From the NCBI GenBank assembly GCA_041746735.1, contig JBGTGP010000008.1, positions 1-64,000 of the forward strand: DNA of 64,000 nucleotides, written 5' to 3'. The stretch comes from Opimibacter sp041746735 (GTDB lineage Bacteria > Bacteroidota > Bacteroidia > Chitinophagales > Saprospiraceae). Made by a program: the position numbers and the translations under genes. The notes below the pieces were generated by a model, which searched no databases, was not told the origin of the DNA, and saw only the letters and a list, made by a program, of their open reading frames with translations. This document shows, piece after piece, positions 18,382 to 25,347 of this stretch (position 1 is the stretch's first letter; the number at the start of each line of letters is the position of its first letter).

Positions 18382-20016
18382 ATGATCAAGAACTCCATTT
18401 GCATTCTCTTCGTTTTGTTTATCGCAAGCCAGATCCAGTCGCAGGTGATTTACGAAAGGACCTATCCGGATGCATTTCCCTCCATTGAGTTTCCTGTTGA
18501 ACTTTCTGATGCCTCTACGTTCTCAATGGATAACTTAGATAATATTTGTGTACGTTTTGGTAGCCGACATATTGATGCACATGGAAATGAAATAAAATCC
18601 AATTCTATTTCAGCGGAAGCATTTTCCTCGGGATACCACTGGATTGGACATGATTCAGTTTTGGTTTGGTATGAACAAGGAAGCTGGGATGTAGGGCCAG
18701 ACTCTTTTCATATTCTGCTTTGGACACCTGAAGCCATAACCAAACTACATAGTAGGCATGCGTATTACGATATCCCACCGTTCAGGAGATATGGTGCTTT
18801 TTTGTATTCTCTCGAACAAATCGTTTTTCAGATATCAGATACCCTGTACGTGAAAAACCTGATCACCCAGATGATCGATGATAGCATCATAATATCCGGA
18901 ATATCGACAGTTTTAGAATTTAAGGAGGGTATACTTGTTATACGAACTAATGAATTACCAATCCTGATCAACAAGGATTTAGATCAGGTATATACATGGC
19001 ATACGATTGCAGACTTCCCTTTTGATTCAGTACTCTGGGTAGCACTGGACTCATTTATTGTATTGATTGATCAAAACAATCCCACCAGTATTCAAATTAT
19101 TAATGTGTACGATGAATCCATACAACAACTGGATTTGTCATCTTATCTCAGCAGAATTGAGGATATCCAGTCTAATAAGGGTTTTCTTTTTGTCAGAGGT
19201 AATTCCGGCGATGACCCAATAGTCTTACAGTTGGCTGAAAATTTTCAGATGGTCAAGGCATCAGCTGTGGATATTCCAGACATGAATGGCATCACAACAC
19301 TTCGATATTTTCCAGACCGGGTATATGCCTGGGGGTATCAGGGATTAGGCCATTATAAGGCAAATTACAGGATATGCTATGCATACCAGGACCCCAGTCC
19401 TGTACATTGGGTTGATCTGAAACTGGATAGTATGTGGATTCATTCCATCAAAATAGTCTCTCCTCATAATCCTATTTATGCCGACCTCGGTATTTCCTGC
19501 AAAATCACCAATCTGTCTCCAGACACGATTCGAAGAGCTTCCTTGCACCATAATCTGAATGATCCCTATGGAACTTGTTTTACAGGTGTTGAAGTCATTC
19601 ATTTGGGGAATTTAAATATTTTACCAGGGGCCACGGATACCATTCAGTTTCAATCCTATTCGTCCACTTTAGCGCAAAGTAACATGTTAAAAAGACATTA
19701 TTATCTTGAGCACGGTAACCATCATCTTGATGGCGATACATCCAACAATGCTTTTAATATGATGTATGTGTTAACCTCTACCAGGCCATTGCAAAAGGAA
19801 GTGATTCATGTATATCCCAATCCATTCACTGAAGTGCTGCATACTACAGGTATTCTGAGCGGTGTGGACATGATATTGTATGATCAGTCGGGTCGGTTGG
19901 TCTCGCGTGGGTATGATCAACTGACTGATTTGGGATGGCTTTCCGACGGATTTTATTTTTTACGTGTTTCTTCTGACGATTTCATTCTAATGTATAGCGT
20001 GGTAAAAGTGGAGTAA
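18382..20016 (+). CDS. Secreted protein with T9SS type A sorting domain
   Basis: About 544 residues: signal peptide MIKNSICILFVLFIASQIQS, a long beta-rich region (possibly a propeller) with no recognised signature, a middle CARDB-like beta sandwich near ADLGISCKITNLSPDTIRRA, and a C-terminal type IX sorting domain, VYPNPFTEVLHTTG then MILYDQSGRLVSRG and GFYFLRVSS. T9SS cargo is moved across the outer membrane and released or anchored. The gene is more AT-rich than its neighbours. An upstream ATG at 18364 is possible but gives a worse signal peptide. Confidence 0.87.
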   Translation: MIKNSICILFVLFIASQIQSQVIYERTYPDAFPSIEFPVELSDASTFSMDNLDNICVRFGSRHIDAHGNEIKSNSISAEAFSSGYHWIGHDSVLVWYEQGSWDVGPDSFHILLWTPEAITKLHSRHAYYDIPPFRRYGAFLYSLEQIVFQISDTLYVKNLITQMIDDSIIISGISTVLEFKEGILVIRTNELPILINKDLDQVYTWHTIADFPFDSVLWVALDSFIVLIDQNNPTSIQIINVYDESIQQLDLSSYLSRIEDIQSNKGFLFVRGNSGDDPIVLQLAENFQMVKASAVDIPDMNGITTLRYFPDRVYAWGYQGLGHYKANYRICYAYQDPSPVHWVDLKLDSMWIHSIKIVSPHNPIYADLGISCKITNLSPDTIRRASLHHNLNDPYGTCFTGVEVIHLGNLNILPGATDTIQFQSYSSTLAQSNMLKRHYYLEHGNHHLDGDTSNNAFNMMYVLTSTRPLQKEVIHVYPNPFTEVLHTTGILSGVDMILYDQSGRLVSRGYDQLTDLGWLSDGFYFLRVSSDDFILMYSVVKVE

Positions 20017-20064
20017 ATCGATTATTTTCACAGCCCTTTCAGATAGCCAACCTTTTGCCCGGAT

Positions 20065-20521
20065 ATGAGAATTCATGTACAATACATCCTATTACTCATT
20101 TTTTCATTTGCCATGGATCATCTGTATGCGCAAGATCCGGGTTTGCCTCATGATTTAACCCCAGCTGAGCAAAAGCTCATGGCCGGGTATCTGCTCCACA
20201 AATATGCCTCTGCCATTCGCAGCATACCCATACCTCCGCCGGACCAGGTGCGGACCATGGCCGAATGGGAAGAAGTACAGGCCCTCATCATCACCTGGAC
20301 CGGCGGATTCCATCCCATCCTCCGGGAGATACTGTACAACTGCAACTACTTCGTCCTGTCAGACAGGGATGTTTACGATGCTGGGATTGCCGGTTGAAAT
20401 ATCGCCTTCGATGGCCGGCAATGTCATGACACTGGATCTTTCCTTGTTAGCGCCGGGACTCTCTATGGTCCGTGTATATACCGAAGACGCCGAAGGATGG
20501 AGGAAGGTCGTAAAGCAATGA
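20065..20521 (+). pseudogene. Agmatine/peptidylarginine deiminase-family T9SS gene, internally deleted and frameshifted
   Basis: The first 95 codons give a signal peptide followed by the N-terminal part of a PAD_porph/agmatine deiminase-like protein: TPAEQKLMAGYLLHKYA and RTMAEWEEVQALIITWTGGF. At about 20355-20370 the sequence jumps straight to a T9SS sorting domain: DVYD in frame 1 continues as MLGLPVEISPSMAGNVMT and YTEDAEGWRKVVKQ in frame 3, ending at 20521. The whole catalytic core (some 250-300 residues in the family) is missing, and a frameshift splits the sorting domain. The gene is almost certainly dead. Confidence 0.8.
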
Positions 20522-20536
20522 AAGAAGAAAGCGAAT

Positions 20537-21475
20537 CTACCCCATCCATTTTTCCGGATTCATTCTGATATACCGCTGCACTTGGCGTAAATGGTGTTCA
20601 TCCCGAATGATGGACTCATAATAGTTTCGTTGCCATACCCGCATCCCTGGAACCTCTTTTCGAAACCATTTCGTAACTCCGATTTTAAACCCCCGTATGA
20701 CCGATCCGATAGACCTCGGTATGATATGCTGGTATCGGTTGACCTTATTGTAGTGACGGTGTAGTTCATGGTATGGTATAAAGGGAGGATCTATATCACC
20801 TGAATGGATGATGGAAATTGATGAGTCGCCCCATTGAAAAGGAGGATGGGGTTCGTGCTTCGGAGGGAGAGGATGGGGTTCGTGCTTCGGAGGGAGAGGA
20901 TAGGGTTCGTGCTTCGGAGGGAGAGGATAGGGTTCGTGCTTCGGAGGGAGAGGATGGGGTTCGTGCTTCGGAGGGAGAGGATAGGGTTCGTGCTTCGGAG
21001 GAAGAGGATAGGGTTCGTGCTTCGGAGGGAGAGGATAGGGTTCGTGCTTCGGAGGAAGAGGTTGGGGTTCAAAATTTTGAACCCCAACCTCTTCCTCCGT
21101 CCTAATCCAAAGATCCCCAACCTCTTCCTCCGTCCTAATCCAAAGACCCCTATCCTCTTCCTCCGTCCTAATCCACGGTCCCCCATCCATTCCCTCCGGA
21201 CTCCCCTCCATTCCCTCCGGCCTAATCCACAGCAGCCCATGAATATGATCCGGCATGATCACCCATTCATCCAGCAGGATATCCGGAAAGTGCTGGGGTA
21301 TCTCCAACCAACAGCTCTCAGCAACTTTCCCAGCTTCGGAAAGGCACATCTGTCCATTCGAAATAGAGCCGAAAAATTCCTGCCGACGATACGTACAAAG
21401 CGTAATAAAGTATATTCCCGAACGGGAATAATCAAAGTGTTTCAACCGGATTGACCTGCGGTGATGCATGGTCAA
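20537..21475 (-). CDS. IS200-like / REP-associated (RAYT) Y1 transposase with a repeat insertion
   Basis: A 312-residue HUH-family transposase. It starts at MTMHHRRSIRLKHFDYSRSG; residues 21-30 continue IYFITLCTYR. The HUH motif is MPDHIHG (His77, His79) and the catalytic Tyr region is WQRNYYESIIR (Tyr285/286), followed by RYIRMNPEKW. Such enzymes cut and rejoin single-stranded DNA at hairpins; RAYTs act on REP palindromes. Residues of about 86-215 are an insertion, absent from the core fold, made of three 11-residue units (LWIRTEEEV), the palindrome-coded GVQNFEP and eight 9-residue units (PLPPKHEPY/H). The frame is open throughout. No IS ends were found; it may be a single-copy domesticated element. 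Confidence 0.88.
   Translation of the reverse strand: MTMHHRRSIRLKHFDYSRSGIYFITLCTYRRQEFFGSISNGQMCLSEAGKVAESCWLEIPQHFPDILLDEWVIMPDHIHGLLWIRPEGMEGSPEGMDGGPWIRTEEEDRGLWIRTEEEVGDLWIRTEEEVGVQNFEPQPLPPKHEPYPLPPKHEPYPLPPKHEPYPLPPKHEPHPLPPKHEPYPLPPKHEPYPLPPKHEPHPLPPKHEPHPPFQWGDSSISIIHSGDIDPPFIPYHELHRHYNKVNRYQHIIPRSIGSVIRGFKIGVTKWFRKEVPGMRVWQRNYYESIIRDEHHLRQVQRYIRMNPEKWMG
20838..21058. repeat. 27-bp tandem repeat array (eight units) within the transposase gene
   Basis: Eight units of 27 bp, each containing GGGTTCGTGCTTCGGAGG with slight variants, encode the peptide PLPPKHEP(Y/H) on the minus strand. Each unit contains a GGGTTC word like the half-site of the nearby palindrome. Differences between units are mostly G/A at two positions (GATGGG versus GATAGG), so the expansion looks recent. 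Confidence 0.93.
21050..21099. repeat. 50-bp perfect palindrome inside the transposase gene
   Basis: Bases 21050-21099 are self-complementary without a mismatch: arms CGGAGGAAGAGGTT and GGGGTTC around an AAAATTTT centre at 21071-21078. Read on the minus strand it encodes TEEEVGVQNFEPQPLPP. The 22-bp core (21064-21085) belongs to the palindrome family repeated at 21538-21913 and 49066. The left arm repeats in the 27-bp array and the right arm in the 33-bp array, so the whole block is quasi-palindromic. Confidence 0.95.
21088..21175. repeat. 33-bp tandem repeat array (about three units) within the transposase gene
   Basis: Units of 33 bp containing CCTCTTCCTCCGTCCTAATC encode (G/R)(D/G/P)LWIRTEEE(V/D) on the minus strand. 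The units appear to derive from the enzyme's own sequence just after the HUH motif (GLLWIRPEG), fused to the palindrome arm. Three copies are clear; a degraded PEGMEG/PEGMDG pair lies beside them. Confidence 0.85.
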
Positions 21476-21527
21476 TTAAATTTAGGGGTTTTGAATGAAG
21501 ACGCAAAAAAATTTTAATACCCATGAG

Positions 21528-21850
21528 AATGAACCTAGGGGTTCAACATTTTGAACCCCGAATGATGATATGATGTGCCCCCCGGATTCCGTAGTATATG
21601 AATGAACCTAGGGGTTCAACATTTTGAACCCCGAATGATGATATGATGTGCCCCCCGGATTCCGTAGTATATGAATGAACCTAGGGGTTCAACATTTTGA
21701 ACCCCGAATGATAATGTGAACCCCGAATGATGATATGATGTGAACCCCGGATGATAATGTGCCCCCCGAATTCCGCAGGATATGAATGGACCTAGGGGTT
21801 CAACATTTTGAACCCCGAATGAAAAATGATGTGCACCCCGATTGATGATA
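21528..21850. repeat. 73-bp tandem repeats carrying a GGGGTTC-type palindrome (four sites)
   Basis: The spacer between the transposase and the amidohydrolase gene has two exact 73-bp units (21528-21600 and 21601-21673), then a longer diverged unit from 21674 and another from 21785. Each starts AATG(A/G)ACCTAGGGGTTC and holds a near-palindrome with half-sites GGGGTTC and GAACCCC around AACATTTT, at 21538-21559, 21611-21632, 21684-21705 and 21795-21816. GAACCCC and GCCCCCC words recur between them. No gene is credible here. Confidence 0.92.
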
Positions 21851-21876
21851 TGAATGAACCCCGTAAAAATCACGGG

Positions 21877-21928
21877 GTATGGAAAATGATTGGGGTTCAA
21901 AATTTTGAACCCCATTCATTTTCCATAC
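21877..21928. repeat. 52-bp palindrome just after the amidohydrolase gene
   Basis: Bases 21877-21928 form a palindrome with one mismatched pair: arms GTATGGAAAATGA(A/T)T and GGGGTTC around AAAATTTT. The core (21892-21913) is identical to that in the transposase gene. It begins five bases beyond the stop of the minus-strand amidohydrolase gene, so its hairpin could protect or end that transcript. A second small hairpin (CCCCGT...ACGGGG, 21859-21877) abuts it. Confidence 0.9.
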
Positions 21929-21932
21929 TTTT

Positions 21933-23099
21933 TCATACCACCCTCCTCACCTCTGCATCCACCAGAGAATCCACATCAGGATCAAACCGCAAAGCAAGAA
22001 TACCAGGCGATTTTCCTTTTTCAAGTGATCCCAACACATCATCCATTCCAAGTGCTTCAGCCCCGTTGATCGTAGCCCATCGCAACAACGTATCAAACGG
22101 GACATAGGATTGATACCGTGATATGGTTTTGAGCTCTTCCAATACAGAGAGTTGCCAGTTTGACGTCAGACTGTCTGTACCGATCGTCATTTTCGCTCCG
22201 CTATCGATGAAATGACGATAGCAGGGCAACCGGTTCTCAATATAAAGATTGGCATTGGGACATGTAGCCCAGTATACTTTATCACTCCAGGCCTTCGCAT
22301 CCGCAATATGTTGGGGAGCGGTCAGCGTATTATGGACAAACAACGTCCGCTGCTCCGGATCCATACCCGACATCGCATAATAAATCGAAGATTCACCAGT
22401 AGGCTTAAATCCCCGCAAATCAAAACCCAATCGCTGATAAAAATCAAAGAAACCACCTCTACCGTACATAAAAAGCTCTTCCTCGGCTGACGTCTCCTGA
22501 TTGTGAATACTCACCGTCACAGGGGACGTATTGAGTTGACGGATCTTACTGAACAAATCAGGGGAAACTGAGTAGGGCGCATGTGGTACAACTGATTTCA
22601 ACCCCGGAGCGAGCGCATAGGTGTCCAGATAACTAGCGATCAACTCATCTGTACGATCACCCATCTGGAAGTCAAACATCTCCACAAAACTGTAATACCG
22701 TATAGGGCTGGAGCGCTTGACCGGAAACGTATCTGCCTTGTTGCAAATGTCACCAACCGCCTCTATACCTTGTGCCCACATATAGGCATCGGCGTCCCGG
22801 ATCGCAGCATCTATCATCTGCTGATCTGCATTCCGATGGCTGACCACACATTCCAGAAAGGACAACAATCCCATCCCCGTCGGCGCAAGCCCTTTCAGAT
22901 GCGATAGTTCCAGATGACAATGGGTATTGACCCAGCCCGGGATCAGAATACCTTCAAAGATTTCGAGCTGTTCTGCTGGTACCTGGTCACGGGTAGTCAG
23001 GTCCACAATACGTCGTCCATCCAGGACCACAACACCCTCATGGATACGGGGTGAGGTGACCGGGTACACCCATGCTGCTGTCAGATACCGCAACGACAT
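21933..23099 (-). CDS. Metal-dependent amidohydrolase (TRZ/ATZ-like)
   Basis: About 388 residues with the amidohydrolase superfamily pattern: GILIPGWVNTHCHLELSHL (metal-binding HxH), SVVPHAPYSVSP, the metal His of VSIHNQETSAEEELF, and the late TIGTDSLTSN with the catalytic Asp. This matches deaminases such as the adenosylhomocysteine, guanine or aminodeoxyfutalosine types; the substrate cannot be told from sequence alone. The ATG at 23099 shares one base with the stop of the upstream DUF1015 gene (TGATG), indicating translational coupling at the end of a long operon. Confidence 0.9.
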   Translation of the reverse strand: MSLRYLTAAWVYPVTSPRIHEGVVVLDGRRIVDLTTRDQVPAEQLEIFEGILIPGWVNTHCHLELSHLKGLAPTGMGLLSFLECVVSHRNADQQMIDAAIRDADAYMWAQGIEAVGDICNKADTFPVKRSSPIRYYSFVEMFDFQMGDRTDELIASYLDTYALAPGLKSVVPHAPYSVSPDLFSKIRQLNTSPVTVSIHNQETSAEEELFMYGRGGFFDFYQRLGFDLRGFKPTGESSIYYAMSGMDPEQRTLFVHNTLTAPQHIADAKAWSDKVYWATCPNANLYIENRLPCYRHFIDSGAKMTIGTDSLTSNWQLSVLEELKTISRYQSYVPFDTLLRWATINGAEALGMDDVLGSLEKGKSPGILALRFDPDVDSLVDAEVRRVV

Positions 23100-24202
23100 C
23101 AATACGATTTGACCACAAAACCATTGATCATGCGCGGCTCAAACCAGGTGCTCTTGGGAGGCAACGTGCCTCCTTTGTCAGAGACGCGGACGAGTTCTTC
23201 GAACTGAACCGGATAGATACAAAAGCCGACAAGGTGTTCTGACTGACGGGCTTTTTCGCCAACTTTTTCGGGGCCAAGAACACCGGATACATATCCCACC
23301 CGTGCATCTGATGTGACATCGGATATTTCGAAGATCTGCTCCAGAATCTCTTTGTCCAGCACATACGCATCCAGGACGGCCGGCGCTTTTTTATATTTTT
23401 TCAATACCTCCGTTTTCCAGCGTAGCAGATACCAGTCATCCTGGAGACACATGGTCAATTCGTGTTTTTGTTGTGGCCTGGCAGGACCATCCAGCGGCGT
23501 GATATTACAATAACGGCTGATCTCTGCCATAAAGCGCGGAAGCTTGAGGTGATAGGGGAGCTCCACCACCCGGTTATAATCCCGGATGTCCAACTGATCG
23601 AACGGAAAGATCGCTGAGAGGATAAGTGAATAGTCTTTCCCTTTTTTTCCGCCCTGCAGTTTCAGCAACTTTTCAGCCGTGCTGCACCGGTGATGTCCAT
23701 CAGCGATGTAAACTTTAGGAACGAGGGTTTTGTAATGTTTAGCCAGCGTTTCGCCTTCTTTATGACCGAGTTGATATAAGGTATACTGACTCGGACCGGT
23801 GCTGATCGTAAAGCTCAGAAATGGTTTGGCTTTTTTGATCTGTTTTCGGATCTCCCGCTGGATCTCTCGTATCGGTGGATGACACAGCAATACCGGTTTG
23901 ACCATTGCGCCTCGCTGCAATAATAATTTCAGCATAGATTGCTCACTGTGGGCGAGGGTCTTTTCATGTTTGACAATACGGCCTTTGGTATAGTCGCCGA
24001 TGTCGAGGCATACGATGATACCGGCATAAGAGCGTGAGGGTGTCCGGATTTCCACAATATAATAGGCAGGGGCATCCGCTTGTTTGAAGAAGCCGCTTTT
24101 ATAAAACTCCGAATAATCTTCCCGCACACTCCCAAAAAAGGAATCGGGTGACGCGATCAGATCTGCATTGGGATATAAAGCTTGAAACGGTATGATCTTC
24201 AT
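23099..24202 (-). CDS. DUF1015 family protein
   Basis: A 367-residue protein with the DUF1015 landmarks: MKIIPFQALYPNADLI, SREDY-like SVREDYSEFYKSG, YYIVEIRTPSRSYAGIIVC, KHEKTLAHSEQSMLKLL and the signature YIADGHHRCSTAEKLL. The biochemical role of the family is unknown; the conserved DGHHR suggests an enzyme or metal site. It lies between gcvT (16-base gap) and the amidohydrolase (one-base overlap) in one transcription unit. Confidence 0.93.
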   Translation of the reverse strand: MKIIPFQALYPNADLIASPDSFFGSVREDYSEFYKSGFFKQADAPAYYIVEIRTPSRSYAGIIVCLDIGDYTKGRIVKHEKTLAHSEQSMLKLLLQRGAMVKPVLLCHPPIREIQREIRKQIKKAKPFLSFTISTGPSQYTLYQLGHKEGETLAKHYKTLVPKVYIADGHHRCSTAEKLLKLQGGKKGKDYSLILSAIFPFDQLDIRDYNRVVELPYHLKLPRFMAEISRYCNITPLDGPARPQQKHELTMCLQDDWYLLRWKTEVLKKYKKAPAVLDAYVLDKEILEQIFEISDVTSDARVGYVSGVLGPEKVGEKARQSEHLVGFCIYPVQFEELVRVSDKGGTLPPKSTWFEPRMINGFVVKSY

Positions 24203-24218
24203 AATCGGTCAGCGTAGG

Positions 24219-25343
24219 TCAGACAGCTTGAGGATCAATGAAAGGTACCTGCACCACTCGGGCCTCCAGCATTTTCGAACCCGCCTGAACTTGAAACAGG
24301 CTACCAGGTGTGCTGAGAGAAACCGGAACATAGGCCATGCCGATTGGCACCTGAAGGGTAGGGGATAGTGTGCCGCTGGTCACGACTCCGATCTCCTGGC
24401 CCGTCATATCACATACCGGATAGCCATGCCGGGGGACACGCCGGTCGTTGACGACAAAGCCTACCAGTTTTTTCTGAAGTCCTTCTTTCTTCTGACGAAG
24501 AAATATTTCTTTTGAAGGAAAGGAAGCGGCTTTCTTCAATCGGGTGATCCAGCCCAGTCCCGCTTCGAGCACAGAGGTAGTATCATCGATGTCGTTGCCA
24601 TACAGACAAAATCCCATTTCAAGCCGTAAGGTATCACGTGCACCGAGTCCGGCTGGAAGGGGTCGTACCGGATCCGAGAGTTGCATTATGGTATCCCATA
24701 AGTCGGTCAACCGGTCGCTTTCTACATAGAGTTCGAAGCCGCCTGATCCGGTATATCCTGTGGCGCTGATCAGAACATTGGGGATACCGGCAAAAGTGCC
24801 TTTGACAAAATGGTAATACGGGATATCCTTCAGATGAATGTCGGTCAGAGGTTGTAACAGGGCCTTGGCCATAGGTCCCTGAATGGCCAGGAGTCCGGTT
24901 TGGTCAGAGATATTGATGATGCGGGTATCAAAAGAAGATGCAAACTGTTGAATGTGATCCCAGTCTTTTTGAATATTCGATGCATTGACAACCAGCATGA
25001 AGGCTTGCTCGCCCTCCGCGCACATATCTTCCGGAAGGCGGTAGACCAGCATATCATCCACGATGCCACCATTGGCATTGGGCAAACAGGCATATTGAGC
25101 CTGTCCGATCGCCAGGGCGGCTGCATCATTACTACTCACAGCCTGTACCAGGTCGAGTGCCTGTTTCCCTTTGACAATAAATTCACCCATGTGGGAAACA
25201 TCAAAGACACCTGCGCTCTTCCGTACGGCATGGTGCTCATCCTGGATCCCTGTGTATTGTACGGGCATATTGAAGCCGGCAAAAGGAACCATTTTGGCGC
25301 CCAATGCGATATGTCTGGACGCTAAGGGTGTAGATTGGATCAT
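24219..25343 (-). CDS. gcvT: Aminomethyltransferase, glycine cleavage T protein
   Basis: A 374-residue GcvT: LGAKMVPFAGFNMPVQYTGI, then the HHAVRKSAGVFDVSHMGEF signature with the folate-site Asp, YTGSGGFELYV in the middle, and PLPAGLGARDTLRLEMGFCL, then the C-terminal barrel with GFVVNDRRVPRHGYPV. It transfers the aminomethyl carbon to tetrahydrofolate, releasing ammonia, in glycine cleavage. Length is normal. The other gcv genes are not in the window; the gene follows the HEAT-cyclophilin gene after four bases. Confidence 0.96.
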   Translation of the reverse strand: MIQSTPLASRHIALGAKMVPFAGFNMPVQYTGIQDEHHAVRKSAGVFDVSHMGEFIVKGKQALDLVQAVSSNDAAALAIGQAQYACLPNANGGIVDDMLVYRLPEDMCAEGEQAFMLVVNASNIQKDWDHIQQFASSFDTRIINISDQTGLLAIQGPMAKALLQPLTDIHLKDIPYYHFVKGTFAGIPNVLISATGYTGSGGFELYVESDRLTDLWDTIMQLSDPVRPLPAGLGARDTLRLEMGFCLYGNDIDDTTSVLEAGLGWITRLKKAASFPSKEIFLRQKKEGLQKKLVGFVVNDRRVPRHGYPVCDMTGQEIGVVTSGTLSPTLQVPIGMAYVPVSLSTPGSLFQVQAGSKMLEARVVQVPFIDPQAV

Positions 25344-25347
25344 AATA

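Noticed and set aside
20838..21058. CRISPR array
   Set aside because: The 27-bp units are head to tail without unique spacers, in frame within a protein gene, and no cas gene is near.
20834..21454. Plus-strand frame of about 206 codons (MKRRMGFVLRRERMGFV...) across the transposase repeats
   Set aside because: It is the mirror translation of the 27- and 33-bp repeats. The minus strand has the complete HUH and Tyr motifs, so this frame is a shadow.
21616..21915. Minus-strand frame of 99 codons containing FGVQNVEP twice
   Set aside because: Only translated palindrome/73-bp repeat DNA; no start context, no domain.
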